A stretch of DNA of 64,000 nucleotides from Carnobacterium maltaromaticum DSM 20342 (GTDB lineage Bacteria > Bacillota > Bacilli > Lactobacillales > Carnobacteriaceae): assembly GCF_000744945.1 (NCBI RefSeq), contig NZ_JQMX01000001.1, forward strand, positions 2,852,001-2,916,000, given 5' to 3'. Shown one piece after another: positions 43,671-52,636 of the stretch (position 1 is its first letter; every line of letters begins with the position of its first letter). A program made the position numbers and the translations under genes. The notes under the pieces are model-generated. The model was not told the origin of the DNA, ran no database searches, and saw only the letters and a list, made by a program, of their open reading frames with translations.

Positions 43671-45812
43671 ATGAAAAAAATGTTTAAAAAATTAAATAGT
43701 TGTTTGGTTATCACGTTATTATTTTTTAGTTTAGTACCTTCATACACAGCTATCGCTGAGGAACCACTATTAAAAGATGGTGGTGAATATCAAGTTCAGT
43801 TGAATTTTTATAAAGATCAGACGGGTGGATCAACAAAGGAAAGTTCTGCTGCTAATGCTTATCTTGATCATACTGGAACGATTAAAGTAGAAAATAATCA
43901 ACCGTATTTATATGTAACTGTAAAAAATAGTGGTTGGTGGAAAAATTTTGCTACTAGCAAGTCAGGCGAACGCCCGGCAACTCCAGTACCGGCAGAAAAT
44001 TATCAAGGAACGTACCAAGATGTTGAAGTTATTTCTGAAAATCCAGCTGACAATACCCGTAAAGTCAGAATTAAAATGGAATCATTGGATAAAATTATTT
44101 TTTCATATATGCATATTAATGTAGATACAGTACCAGGTTTTAATTATGATAACTGGTATCAAGTTGACTTAACAATTGATTCTTCTTCTCTAGTTGTTGT
44201 TTCTGAACCAGTTATTGAAGAACCTTCTATACCAGTTGTACCAACTGAATTAGCAGATGGAACGTACAAAGTACCATTTACTGCGAAACATGCAACGGAA
44301 GAAAAAGCTAGCAGTATGCAAAAATACTTTGATAATCCAGTTTGGTTGAAAGTTGAAAATGGCAAAAAAACCATCGCAATGAATTTAAATGATTCTAAAA
44401 CAGTAACTAGTTTCCAAACAGAAGTTGGAGGAAGCTTAGTTGAAACAGGGATAGTATCAAAAGATGAAGCGCAGAATAGTCGTATTGTCACATTTGATGT
44501 TCCAAATTTAACAACAGATTTAAATGCACATGTCGCATATCAAGTGGATATGGGTGGTGGGAAACTGTATAACGGTCAAGCGAATTTCCGTTTATTATTT
44601 GACCCAACTCAAGCAGTAGCGATTTCGAGTAGTGAGTTTCCAAGTGCTCCAGAGCCAGAAAAACCAACGGAACCAACGGAATTAGCAGATGGAACCTACA
44701 AAGTACCATTTACTGCGAAACATGCAACGGAAGAAAAAGCTAGCAGTATGCAAAAATACTTTGATAATCCAGTTTGGTTGAAAGTTGAAAATGGTAAAAA
44801 AACCATCGCAATGAATTTAAATGATTCTAAAACAGTAACTAGTTTCCAAACAGAAGTTGGAGGAAGCTTAGTTGAAACAGGGATAGTATCAAAAGATGAA
44901 GCGCAAAATAGTCGTATTGTCACATTTGATGTTCCAAATTTAACAACAGATTTAAATGCACATGTTGCATATCAAGTGGATATGGGTGGTGGAAAACTGT
45001 ATAATGGCCAAGCCAATTTCCGTTTATTATTTGACCCAACTCAAGCAGTAGCTATTCCGAGTAATGAGTTTCCAAGTGCTCCAGAACCAGAAAAACCTGT
45101 AACTCCTGTAGACCCAGAGAAACCAACAGATCCAGAAAAACCAATTAACCCAGTAAAACCAGCTGATCCAACGAATCTAGAAAATAATCACCAATATAGT
45201 GTAAACTTTAGTGTTATGAAGGATGATGAATCTGAAAAGTCAATGATGGATCAATACACATTAAAACCAGGTATTATCAAAGTTGAAAAAGGACAACCTT
45301 ATCTTTATCTGACTTTAAAGAGTAGTCATTGGATTAAGACATTTAAAACAGAACAAAATGGACTTTGGTCAGATGCTGCTGTAGTTAGCAATGATACTGG
45401 AAAAGACTATCGCGTTGTCAAATACCCAATTGCTAATGGTTTTGCAAAAACAAAAGCTCAAACAAGAGTGACAATTACAGACATGCCAGGGCTTAATTAT
45501 GATGAAGAATATACTGTCTCAATTAATTTAGATGCTACATCACTAAAAGACATTACGGGTCAAACACCACCTGTCCAGTTGCCAACGTCACCTACGACAA
45601 ATGGAGAAGTTGAACCAGCAAATGAAGGTACGCCAGAAAAATTAGCGAAACCTAACTTTTTAAGTGCCAATGTAGCATCCGCTCAAGAAAGTAAACCCGT
45701 TACTAAGACTAAAAATGTTCAAACGAGTGACTCGGCTAATATAGCCATCTATAGTTTTATTTTTATCCTAGCAAGTGGTTATTTTATGCGACGCTATCAA
45801 CTAAAAAAATAA
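43671..45812 (+). CDS. four-NEAT-domain haem/haemoprotein-binding surface protein with sortase B-type signal
   Basis: 713 aa from ATG 43671 behind AGGAGG. After a signal peptide (about 1-29) it has NEAT1 (about 35-175), NEAT2 (191-334), NEAT3 (335-478), a Pro/Lys repeat linker (EKPTDPEKP) and NEAT4 (about 503-630). NEAT1 and NEAT4 keep Y-x3-Y (YDNWY and YDEEY). NEAT2 and NEAT3 are nearly identical and have YNGQA, lacking the second tyrosine. The end has NVQTS, a hydrophobic helix and RRYQLKK, a sortase B-like signal. Layout recalls IsdB/IsdH, where some NEAT domains bind haemoglobin. Iron-regulated with its neighbours. Confidence 0.88.
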   Translation: MKKMFKKLNSCLVITLLFFSLVPSYTAIAEEPLLKDGGEYQVQLNFYKDQTGGSTKESSAANAYLDHTGTIKVENNQPYLYVTVKNSGWWKNFATSKSGERPATPVPAENYQGTYQDVEVISENPADNTRKVRIKMESLDKIIFSYMHINVDTVPGFNYDNWYQVDLTIDSSSLVVVSEPVIEEPSIPVVPTELADGTYKVPFTAKHATEEKASSMQKYFDNPVWLKVENGKKTIAMNLNDSKTVTSFQTEVGGSLVETGIVSKDEAQNSRIVTFDVPNLTTDLNAHVAYQVDMGGGKLYNGQANFRLLFDPTQAVAISSSEFPSAPEPEKPTEPTELADGTYKVPFTAKHATEEKASSMQKYFDNPVWLKVENGKKTIAMNLNDSKTVTSFQTEVGGSLVETGIVSKDEAQNSRIVTFDVPNLTTDLNAHVAYQVDMGGGKLYNGQANFRLLFDPTQAVAIPSNEFPSAPEPEKPVTPVDPEKPTDPEKPINPVKPADPTNLENNHQYSVNFSVMKDDESEKSMMDQYTLKPGIIKVEKGQPYLYLTLKSSHWIKTFKTEQNGLWSDAAVVSNDTGKDYRVVKYPIANGFAKTKAQTRVTITDMPGLNYDEEYTVSINLDATSLKDITGQTPPVQLPTSPTTNGEVEPANEGTPEKLAKPNFLSANVASAQESKPVTKTKNVQTSDSANIAIYSFIFILASGYFMRRYQLKK
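44241..45104 (+). repeat. tandem 432-bp duplication encoding NEAT2 and NEAT3
   Basis: Unit one spans about 44241-44672 and unit two about 44673-45104. Differences are a handful of mostly silent substitutions, so the copy is recent or kept identical by recombination. Confidence 0.88.
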
Positions 45813-45819
45813 TAAATAA

Positions 45820-45856
45820 AAATGAGTCTTAGCAATTGCTAAGACTCACTTTTGCT
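45820..45856 (+). terminator. terminator between the second NEAT gene and the haem transporter genes
   Basis: ATGAGTCTTAGCA pairs with GCTAAGACTCA and ends CTTTTG. It may set different levels for the surface and membrane parts. Confidence 0.75.
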
Positions 45857-45880
45857 AATCTGTCATCAAAGGAGTAGGCA

Positions 45881-46783
45881 ATGAAAAAACAACTAATGCT
45901 AGTCTTAACTTTGCTAGTTCTTTTATTAGCAGCATGTGGGAATGAAAAAAATCCTAATGAAAAAGAAAATTCAGCAAGAGTCGATGATACAGTAACTCAA
46001 GAAAAAAAAGAACAACGAGTGATTGCAACAACAGTAGCAAGTGCAGAAATTATGGCTAAATTGGATTATCCTTTAGTTGGTATTCCTACAACATCAAAAG
46101 AATTGCCAAAACAATACAAAGATGTTGTGGAAGTTGGTTCACCAATGGGACCAGATTTAGAAATTATGCGCACACTAAAACCAGATTTAGTCTTGTCAAC
46201 AAGCACACTCCAAACCGATTTGGAAGATGGATTAACAGCTGCAAAATTAAAAACGAACTTTTTAGATTTCCGTAGTATCGCTTCTATGGAAAAAGAAATT
46301 AAAACATTAGGTGAGCAATTAAATCGTCAATCAGAAGCAGAACAATTAACGCAATCTATTGATCAAAAAGTTGGTAAAGCTCAAACAAAAGTTAAGCAAG
46401 ATAAGAAACCAAAGGTGTTAATTTTAATGGGTATTCCAGGTAGTTACTTAGTAGTGACGGAAAAGGCTTATATTGGCGATTTAGTGCGCTTAGCAGGAGG
46501 CGAAAACGTTATTACTGGGCAAGAACAAGAATACTTAGCTTCTAATACTGAATTTTTGCAGCAAGCGAACCCGGATATTATTTTGCGGGCGGCTCACGGT
46601 ATGCCTAAAGAAGTAGTAGAAATGTTTGATGAAGAATTTAAAACCAACAATAATTGGAAACACTTTAATGCAGTTAAGAATAATCGAGTCTATGATTTAG
46701 ATGAAAACTTATTTGGCATGACAGGTTCGTTAAATGCTCCTACAGCATTAACAAAATTAGTGGAGCTATTTTATGAACAATAA
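45881..46783 (+). CDS. isdE: haem ABC transporter substrate-binding lipoprotein (IsdE-like)
   Basis: 300 aa. A lipoprotein signal ends in LLAACGN. The body is a periplasmic-binding-protein class III fold (TroA/IsdE type): RVIATTVASAEIMAKLDYPLVGI at the start (quoted in parts), EVGSPMGPDLEIM, LKPDLVLST, and LRAAHGMPKEV. It accepts haem from NEAT proteins and delivers it to the permease whose gene overlaps its end by 11 bases. ATG 45881 follows AAAGGAG. Confidence 0.87.
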   Translation: MKKQLMLVLTLLVLLLAACGNEKNPNEKENSARVDDTVTQEKKEQRVIATTVASAEIMAKLDYPLVGIPTTSKELPKQYKDVVEVGSPMGPDLEIMRTLKPDLVLSTSTLQTDLEDGLTAAKLKTNFLDFRSIASMEKEIKTLGEQLNRQSEAEQLTQSIDQKVGKAQTKVKQDKKPKVLILMGIPGSYLVVTEKAYIGDLVRLAGGENVITGQEQEYLASNTEFLQQANPDIILRAAHGMPKEVVEMFDEEFKTNNNWKHFNAVKNNRVYDLDENLFGMTGSLNAPTALTKLVELFYEQ

Positions 46784-47780
46784 AGTTTATGGTTTTTTAT
46801 TTGTAGTCATAGCTTTAGTTGGAACGCTTATTTGGGCATTATTATCAGGAAGTTTGCACGTATCAATAAGCGAATTAATTCAAGGGCTGATTACTGGTGA
46901 AAATGAAAAAGTGCTGATTATTAAAGATTTACGTTTTCCAAGAATTATTTTAGCTTTTTTTGCGGGAGCAGCTTTATCCGTTTCAGGTTTATTGTTGCAA
47001 GCTATTTTACGAAACCCATTAGCCGATGCAGGTATTATTGGAATTTCAGCAGGGGCTAAATTTTTCACATTACTTATTTTAGCGATTGCTCCACAATTCT
47101 ATTTTTGGACGCCATTTTTTGCCTTTTTAGGAGGCGTGGTAGCTTGTTGTTTAGTATTTGGTTTTAGTTTTAAAGTTGGACTAAAACCGTTGCACTTAAT
47201 TGTTGTAGGGGTAGCTGTTAATGCTATTTTTACTGGATTAAATGATATTCTAACCAGTTCGATGGTGCAAATATCAAGCCAAACAGCTGGTAATGCGATT
47301 AATTTTGGCATGAAAACTTGGGGAGATGTTCAATTATTAGTTAGTTATGTTGCTATTGGTTTACTTGTTACTTTTTTTATTGCAAAGTGGTGCAATTTAC
47401 TAGCTCTTGAAGATACAACACTATATAGTTTAGGTGTTCCAGTGCTCAAAATACGCTTTTTTATTGCCTTACTAGCGGTACTTTTGGCTTCAGTTACAAC
47501 GGCGATTGTCGGTGTGATTTCTTTTGTGGGATTACTAGTTCCTCATTTAGCTAGACGTTTACTAAAAACGAATGATTACCGAATTTTAATTCCTTATTCT
47601 AGTTTACTAGGTGGTTTATTAGTCTTATTTGCAGACACTTTAGGACGAAATTTAATGGCACAAATGGAAATCCCTGCTGCGATTATTATGTTGATTATAG
47701 GTGGCCCCTTCTTATTATTTTTAATGTGGCGGAGTACAAGTATCGCTGGTAAAAATGGAGGGGAAAAGTATGATGCGTAA
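46773..47780 (+). CDS. isdF: haem ABC transporter permease (FecCD family, IsdF-like)
   Basis: 335 aa from ATG 46773, with GGAG seven bases upstream. About nine or ten membrane segments of the FecCD type are seen, with GAALSVSGLLLQAILRNPLA, GVVSFVGLLVPHLARRL-like block GVISFVGLLVPHLAR and LPFADTLGR-like LFADTLGR. It imports haem through the membrane. No ATP-binding subunit gene is present in this locus, so the ATPase must be encoded elsewhere (in staphylococci, FhuC can serve). It overlaps the sortase gene. Confidence 0.9.
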   Translation: MNNKVYGFLFVVIALVGTLIWALLSGSLHVSISELIQGLITGENEKVLIIKDLRFPRIILAFFAGAALSVSGLLLQAILRNPLADAGIIGISAGAKFFTLLILAIAPQFYFWTPFFAFLGGVVACCLVFGFSFKVGLKPLHLIVVGVAVNAIFTGLNDILTSSMVQISSQTAGNAINFGMKTWGDVQLLVSYVAIGLLVTFFIAKWCNLLALEDTTLYSLGVPVLKIRFFIALLAVLLASVTTAIVGVISFVGLLVPHLARRLLKTNDYRILIPYSSLLGGLLVLFADTLGRNLMAQMEIPAAIIMLIIGGPFLLFLMWRSTSIAGKNGGEKYDA

Positions 47781-48498
47781 AGTATTTAACTTAGTAATGC
47801 TTGCTATTTTGCTCTTCTCGGGCTATCAAATCATCAATTATTGGGTAGAAAATAGTCATAATAAAACGATTCTATCAGACATTCAAACAGTTTATCAGCA
47901 GAGAAAGAATGAGCCGCATGATGCCAACCAACTTCGTCCTGCATTTGTTGAATTGCAAAAAAAAAATCCAGACATGATTGGTTGGATTTCGATTGAAGGT
48001 ACAGAAGTTGATTACCCAATTTTACAAAGTTTAGATAATGAGTACTATTTGAAACACAATTATCAAAGGGAAGTTGCACGTGCTGGGAGTATCTTTAAAG
48101 ATTATCGAAATCAATCAGAAGATGAAAAGAATACAATTATCTATGGACATAATATGAAGGACGGCTCGATGTTTGCGAGTATAAATAATTATCTGAATCC
48201 AGATTTTTATAAAGAGCATCCAACTTTTGAGTATGAAACTGAAACGAAAAGTTATACGGTAGAAGTTTTTGCAGCCTATGAAACAACTACAGATTTCTAT
48301 TATATTGAGACTAATTTTCAAGAACCCGGTTCATTTACTACTTATTTAGATTCAGTTAAGTTAAAGTCGACTATTACAACAAATGTAGAAATTTCTGAAA
48401 ACAATCAAATTCTGACTTTATCTACTTGTGATTCTGGATTGGATTACGGGAAAGGGCGCTTTGTTGTACAAGGTAAATTGGTAGAAAAATCAAAGTGA
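47770..48498 (+). CDS. srtB: class B sortase
   Basis: 242 aa from ATG 47770 (or 47773) behind GGAGGGG, overlapping the permease gene. One N-terminal membrane anchor (about 7-25). Catalytic residues are His127 (IIYGHNM), Cys220 (LSTCDSG) and Arg230 (GKGRF). It joins NPQTN-like signals to peptidoglycan, so the NEAT proteins with NPKSG and NVQTS ends upstream are the likely substrates. This gene order, NEAT genes, transporter, srtB, parallels isd loci of Staphylococcus and Listeria. Confidence 0.93.
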   Translation: MMRKVFNLVMLAILLFSGYQIINYWVENSHNKTILSDIQTVYQQRKNEPHDANQLRPAFVELQKKNPDMIGWISIEGTEVDYPILQSLDNEYYLKHNYQREVARAGSIFKDYRNQSEDEKNTIIYGHNMKDGSMFASINNYLNPDFYKEHPTFEYETETKSYTVEVFAAYETTTDFYYIETNFQEPGSFTTYLDSVKLKSTITTNVEISENNQILTLSTCDSGLDYGKGRFVVQGKLVEKSK

Positions 48499-48531
48499 AA
48501 TTAATAGAGCTATTCAGACTATTGGATAGAT

Positions 48532-48585
48532 AAAGCACCTTAATACTTAACCTATTTAAAATAGATTGGGTATTAAGGTGCTTTT
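48532..48585 (+). terminator. terminator of the haem locus
   Basis: AAAGCACCTTAATAC pairs with GTATTAAGGTGCTTTT around inner AT-rich sequence. Confidence 0.85.
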
Positions 48586-48951
48586 ATAAAGTAAACTATT
48601 GAAGAAATTACTACTGAGAAAATATAAAATAAACAGAAATACTAAAAAAGCAGTTTTAAAATGAGAATTATATGTGAATAAAACTTTTTTAAATGATAAA
48701 AAACTAATGTGAGTAGATGATTTAAGTTTATATTCAAAAATGAATAGATATTTATCTGATAAAAATAGCAAATCAACAATAAATTGTAGAAAAAAATGAA
48801 TATTCTTTAAAAATCGATTCGCACTTTTTTTGTGAAACCTGTAGTATCAATTGTGTTAACACGTTTTTCATTCCATTTGTAGCGTAGTTAACAAAAAGCT
48901 CACTCGTTCAAAGTAAAGTCAGAGTAAAATTACAGAAGGGAGAGTGCTATA
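48586..48951. other. intergenic region upstream of the first plus-strand WxL operon
   Basis: About 370 bp with no supported gene; an antisense 71-codon frame is AT-rich and lacks a ribosome binding site. A 10-bp palindrome, GTGTTAACAC (48853-48862), lies about 90 bp before the operon and could be part of its control region. Confidence 0.4.
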
Positions 48952-49305
48952 GTGAATAAGCAAAAACAATATCTAGTTATTTTGGTATTGTTACTTTTTA
49001 GCACATCTATGCAAAGTGATTATGCTGACGCAGCAAATTATATAGACTCTGTAAATGCCAATACAGAAGTCACCATTAGCATCGTTGAAGCCTCAGAATC
49101 AGAAATAGATGGAGGAATTTCAGATAATCAAGAAAATATAAATGAAAACACAAAATCTTCACCGAAGTTTAATTTGCCACAAACTGGGGAACGAAGAACT
49201 CAAGTTTGGTTTAGTATTTTAATAGGGAGTTGTATTTGCCTATTTGCTAAGGCCTTTCAATCTAAATTCGGAAAGAAAAAAATATTAGGAGAGATTAATC
49301 AATGA
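48952..49305 (+). CDS. small LPXTG-anchored protein of the WxL operon
   Basis: 117 aa from GTG 48952 behind GGGAGAG. A signal peptide ends around residue 27. The mature part is short and acidic (about 30-78). It ends with LPQTGERR, a hydrophobic helix and a basic tail, so sortase A should attach it covalently to the wall. Small LPXTG proteins are a regular member of WxL loci in enterococci, next to WxL and DUF916 genes. The stop overlaps the next ATG (ATGA), so production is coupled to the WxL protein. Confidence 0.85.
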   Translation: MNKQKQYLVILVLLLFSTSMQSDYADAANYIDSVNANTEVTISIVEASESEIDGGISDNQENINENTKSSPKFNLPQTGERRTQVWFSILIGSCICLFAKAFQSKFGKKKILGEINQ

Positions 49306-50003
49306 AAATCAAATTAGTATCAGCAGCTATTTTAACAGCAATGGGAATTACAGCGTTAGGAACGGTTGCTCATGCAGCAGACTATCCAGATGCAAAAACA
49401 GGAATTAGTGATGTCAATGTCAGTGTTGAAATTGGAGAAGATGGGGGACCTACAATTCCACCTATTGATCCAGAAAATCCAGAACCACCAGTTGATCCAG
49501 GTCCAGGGAATCCTCATATTGGTGAATTATCTATTAGATATATTTCGAATCTTGTGTTCCCGACTTTACCAGCTTCTACTGAAACAACTGTAGTTTATGC
49601 GGATCAAGATAGAAATGAAAATGATGAGACATTTGATAATATGGTAACCATTCAAGATTTTCGTAACGATGCGAATCGTGATGGATGGGAATTATCTGTA
49701 AAGCAAGATACGAATTCATTTATACCAGGAAGTTTTATTACAATGACTCCATATGTGCATCCAACAATTGCGGCTGAGTATCAGATACAAACACCATCTG
49801 CAAGTGGATTAAGATTAAACAATGCGGAGCAAGTATTCGCACGTACAGAAAGTCAAGAAAATCCATCAGGAATCGTCTCGATTGGTTTTGCGAATCCAGA
49901 AATGGATGGAGTAGAATTAAGTGTACCAGCTAATACACCAGTTGGAGACTACAAAACAACAATTACTTGGAATTTATCTAGTGCACCATTAGAGGATAAT
50001 TAA
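49302..50003 (+). CDS. WxL-domain surface protein
   Basis: 233 aa. Signal peptide to about residue 27 (AHA). A Pro/Glu/Asp-rich linker (about 45-72) leads to a WxL domain that fills the rest, with GWELSV in the middle and TITWNL near the end. Non-covalent peptidoglycan binding is expected. Partner genes are the small LPXTG protein before it and the DUF916/DUF3324 protein after it, the standard trio. It is close in size and sequence to the WxL protein at 53134. Confidence 0.92.
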   Translation: MKIKLVSAAILTAMGITALGTVAHAADYPDAKTGISDVNVSVEIGEDGGPTIPPIDPENPEPPVDPGPGNPHIGELSIRYISNLVFPTLPASTETTVVYADQDRNENDETFDNMVTIQDFRNDANRDGWELSVKQDTNSFIPGSFITMTPYVHPTIAAEYQIQTPSASGLRLNNAEQVFARTESQENPSGIVSIGFANPEMDGVELSVPANTPVGDYKTTITWNLSSAPLEDN

Positions 50004-50021
50004 GAGAAATAGAAAAATGGG

Positions 50022-50047
50022 GCATACTTGCATTCTTGCTAGTATGT
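50022..50047 (+). promoter_or_regulatory. intra-operon hairpin between WxL and DUF916 genes
   Basis: CATACTTGC pairs imperfectly with GCTAGTATG and is followed by CCTTT. Together with the hairpin at 53848-53877 it may lower or stabilise the downstream transcript. Confidence 0.45.
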
Positions 50048-50077
50048 CCTTTAAAAATAGAGAGGAAAATATAGTGT

Positions 50078-51097
50078 ATGAAAAATTCGTTTTTACTAGT
50101 AGTAACTATTTTAACAATCAGCTTGTCTTTAGTAGTTCAGCCCTTTACAGTAACAGCTAATAGTGCAGATTTTTCAGTAAAAGCGATTTTACCTGAAAAT
50201 CAACGAACAGCGAATATTTCCTATTTTGATGTTAAGCTTTTACCAAAAGAAGAGATGACTTTTCAAGTCGAAATAGAGAATCATTCTGAAGCAACTAAAA
50301 CATATGAAATAAAATTAAATGCAGCAACTACCAATATGAACGGTGTGATTAATTATGGAGAACCTGGTGAAGATGAGGAAAGGGATTCTAGCTTAAAAAT
50401 AAATTTTGGAGAAATTGCTAATACTGAGCCATTAGTATCTATAGAAGCTGGTGCTAAAAAAAATATTTCAATTCATGTTTCGATGCCCAACGAGGTGATA
50501 GATGGAGTTATATTGGGAGGCATTACAATTTTTGAAGCAGAAGAAATAGGTGAAAAAAAAGAACAAATTACTAACCGCTTTTCTTATTCTGTTGGAGTCT
50601 TAATTTCACAAAACGACGAAAGACAACCAATCGACTTAAATTTTAAAGGAGTAAATGTAACTCAAGAAAATAGGCGAAATATGATTTCGGCGCATATTCA
50701 AAATACATCAGCAAGAATTATTAATGGTTTGAGCGTAGATACTAGAATTTATCGAGAGAATCAAGAAAATCCACTTTTTCATCGAGAGGCTAACGATTTA
50801 AGAATGGCGCCAAATTCAAATTTTAATTTCGGGGTTGAAACAAATAATCAGCCGTTACGAGCAGGTCGATATACAATGAGCACAAAAGCACAAATACAAG
50901 ATGAGGTATGGGAATGGAGTGAAGAGTTTGAAATCACAGCAGATCAAGCACGAGAGCTAAACTCAACTGCAGTTGATCTTGAAACAAATAATATGCGTTT
51001 GTATTTTTATATTGCATTAGGTGTGATTATTTTATTAGCGATTTCGTTAGTGATTCTTATTCTTGTTTGGAAAAAACGCTCAAAAGCTAAAAATTAA
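50078..51097 (+). CDS. DUF916/DUF3324 WxL-partner protein
   Basis: 339 aa with a signal peptide (to about 30), the DUF916 domain (about 32-155; FSVKAILPENQRT and DGVILGGI), the DUF3324 domain (about 165-295; RMAPNSNFNFG) and a single C-terminal membrane helix with a basic tail (KKRSKAKN). In the known family the first domain contacts peptidoglycan/WxL proteins and the second host ligands. It probably tethers the WxL complex to the membrane. ATG 50078 follows GAGAGGA at a moderate distance. Confidence 0.9.
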   Translation: MKNSFLLVVTILTISLSLVVQPFTVTANSADFSVKAILPENQRTANISYFDVKLLPKEEMTFQVEIENHSEATKTYEIKLNAATTNMNGVINYGEPGEDEERDSSLKINFGEIANTEPLVSIEAGAKKNISIHVSMPNEVIDGVILGGITIFEAEEIGEKKEQITNRFSYSVGVLISQNDERQPIDLNFKGVNVTQENRRNMISAHIQNTSARIINGLSVDTRIYRENQENPLFHREANDLRMAPNSNFNFGVETNNQPLRAGRYTMSTKAQIQDEVWEWSEEFEITADQARELNSTAVDLETNNMRLYFYIALGVIILLAISLVILILVWKKRSKAKN

Positions 51098-51120
51098 ACT
51101 TGTAAGAGTTAGGTCTAATT

Positions 51121-51183
51121 AAACAAGCTATCTCTCCCCATAGAATTAACTAATTCTATGGGGAGAGATAGCTTGTTTTTTAT
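51121..51183. terminator. bidirectional terminator built on a 58-nt perfect inverted repeat
   Basis: Two 28-nt arms (51121-51148 and 51151-51178) match perfectly with only AC between, followed by T-runs in both directions. It separates the WxL operon from the converging Mga-like gene. The stem is unusually long and error-free for a terminator. Confidence 0.92.
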
Positions 51184-51193
51184 TTCAAATAGA

Positions 51194-52636
51194 CTAATGG
51201 CTAATGTTATGCAATAAAGCAAGTAATTCAACCCATTCTGAATTTAGTGGGATATCTGATAATCGAAAGAGTTCAGATTCTGTTAACTCTTCAAAAGGTG
51301 TTAAATTATAAACACATAAATCTATATCTAGTTGCTCTAACAATGCGTTATTCAAAGGGCGGTTAAAAATAAAAACAGCTTCCATTCCTCGAGGGACGCA
51401 CTGTAAAGCAAGGACTTTATAGTACGTAATGGACGAAGGTTCACCGGTTAGTGCAAACAGTATTTTTTTCTTATTTTGCACTTGAGATTCAGTTAATAAA
51501 GTTAGGCTAATCGCCACGTCATAACTATTGTTGAATGTAGAATAATTATCGAGAATTTCTAGCCACGTATCTAGTGTGTCTCTATGATTAGTTTCAACAA
51601 TTTTCTTTAGTCTGTTATGATTTAATTGAAATAAAGGTGAAAGCTCTGTTAAAGAAGTTAAATTAGATAAAAAAGCTTGCAGAATCGCTTTTAAATTTAT
51701 ATTTAAACAAATATCTAAATTTGCTAACTGTAGAAAAGTAGTTGTTAGATGGTCAAATTCTTGTAATGTATCAAAAACATCATCCGTGAAAAAAGGTTTA
51801 TCTTTTTCATAGATAATGGCATCTAGCCGAGTAAGATAAGCAAATACAAGTTCTTCTTCAGACAAGTCTAACGAAAAATTTATTTTTCTGAAATGTAGCC
51901 GTACAGCAGCTTCAAATTTTAAAAAACTTGGTTTATATTTATATTTTTCAATCAATTTTTGCTCTAGATTAATTTTATGCCCTAGTGTAATTCGTTGTTC
52001 AAAAATAGTTAGCCAACTAACGATTCTAGAGTAATCCACATTTAAAACCAATCCATAAGAAGTAGATATTTTCTTAAGAGTATCATGGATAAAATTAAAC
52101 TGATTGTCTCTTACAGAAAGTGAACTACTTTCATGGGAATAACGAAAATATTGGAAATAAAAGTAGCGAATGTTGATTTCCTTTCCAATAATATCAACGG
52201 GGTTCATAGTCAAAACCAAATCATATTCAGCTAGAACATCTTTTAAAATAGTTAAAAATTTTCTTAATGTTGACTCAGAAATATAAAGACTTTCAGCATA
52301 ATCCTCGATACTTTCTTTTTTTCCTTGGAAAATTTGTTCAATGACATAAAATAGCGGATTGTCTCGAGCAAGTAAATCAATATAGCTTGTAATCACATTA
52401 CTAGTTGCCTTTTTTTTTAAAGAAGGTAAAAAATTGTGCGTGATAAGTTCAATATCATTTGGAAACATTTCAATGAGATGGGAAATATCTTGTTGGACAG
52501 TTCCTTTAGTAGATTGGCAAGCAATCCAAAGACTCTCTAAAGGAATTGGTGTAGAAGATTCTGAAAGCATAGAAAGGATGGTCGTTTTTCTTCTAACGGA
52601 TTTTGAAACAAGTAATTTATACCCTAAGTCATTCAT
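51194..52636 (-). CDS. Mga-like transcriptional regulator
   Basis: 480 aa from ATG 52636 behind GGAGGG. Layout fits Mga/AtxA-type regulators: an N-terminal winged HTH (about 12-70), a second Mga HTH (about 85-165; SLYISESTLRKFLTIL), then a long helical region of PRD-like domains and a C-terminal EIIB-like fold (KKILFALTGEPSSITY). In streptococci and enterococci such proteins switch on surface-protein operons. It lies between two WxL operons and is the natural candidate to control one or both. Phosphorylatable histidines were not assigned. Confidence 0.85.
   Translation of the reverse strand: MNDLGYKLLVSKSVRRKTTILSMLSESSTPIPLESLWIACQSTKGTVQQDISHLIEMFPNDIELITHNFLPSLKKKATSNVITSYIDLLARDNPLFYVIEQIFQGKKESIEDYAESLYISESTLRKFLTILKDVLAEYDLVLTMNPVDIIGKEINIRYFYFQYFRYSHESSSLSVRDNQFNFIHDTLKKISTSYGLVLNVDYSRIVSWLTIFEQRITLGHKINLEQKLIEKYKYKPSFLKFEAAVRLHFRKINFSLDLSEEELVFAYLTRLDAIIYEKDKPFFTDDVFDTLQEFDHLTTTFLQLANLDICLNINLKAILQAFLSNLTSLTELSPLFQLNHNRLKKIVETNHRDTLDTWLEILDNYSTFNNSYDVAISLTLLTESQVQNKKKILFALTGEPSSITYYKVLALQCVPRGMEAVFIFNRPLNNALLEQLDIDLCVYNLTPFEELTESELFRLSDIPLNSEWVELLALLHNISH

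Noticed and set aside
48556..48771. 71-codon minus-strand frame after srtB
   Set aside because: Phe/Leu/Ser-rich product of AT-rich DNA, overlapping the terminator, without a ribosome binding site.
48853..48862. GTGTTAACAC palindrome as a named operator
   Set aside because: Too short and common in AT-rich DNA to assign to a regulator; only noted with the intergenic region.
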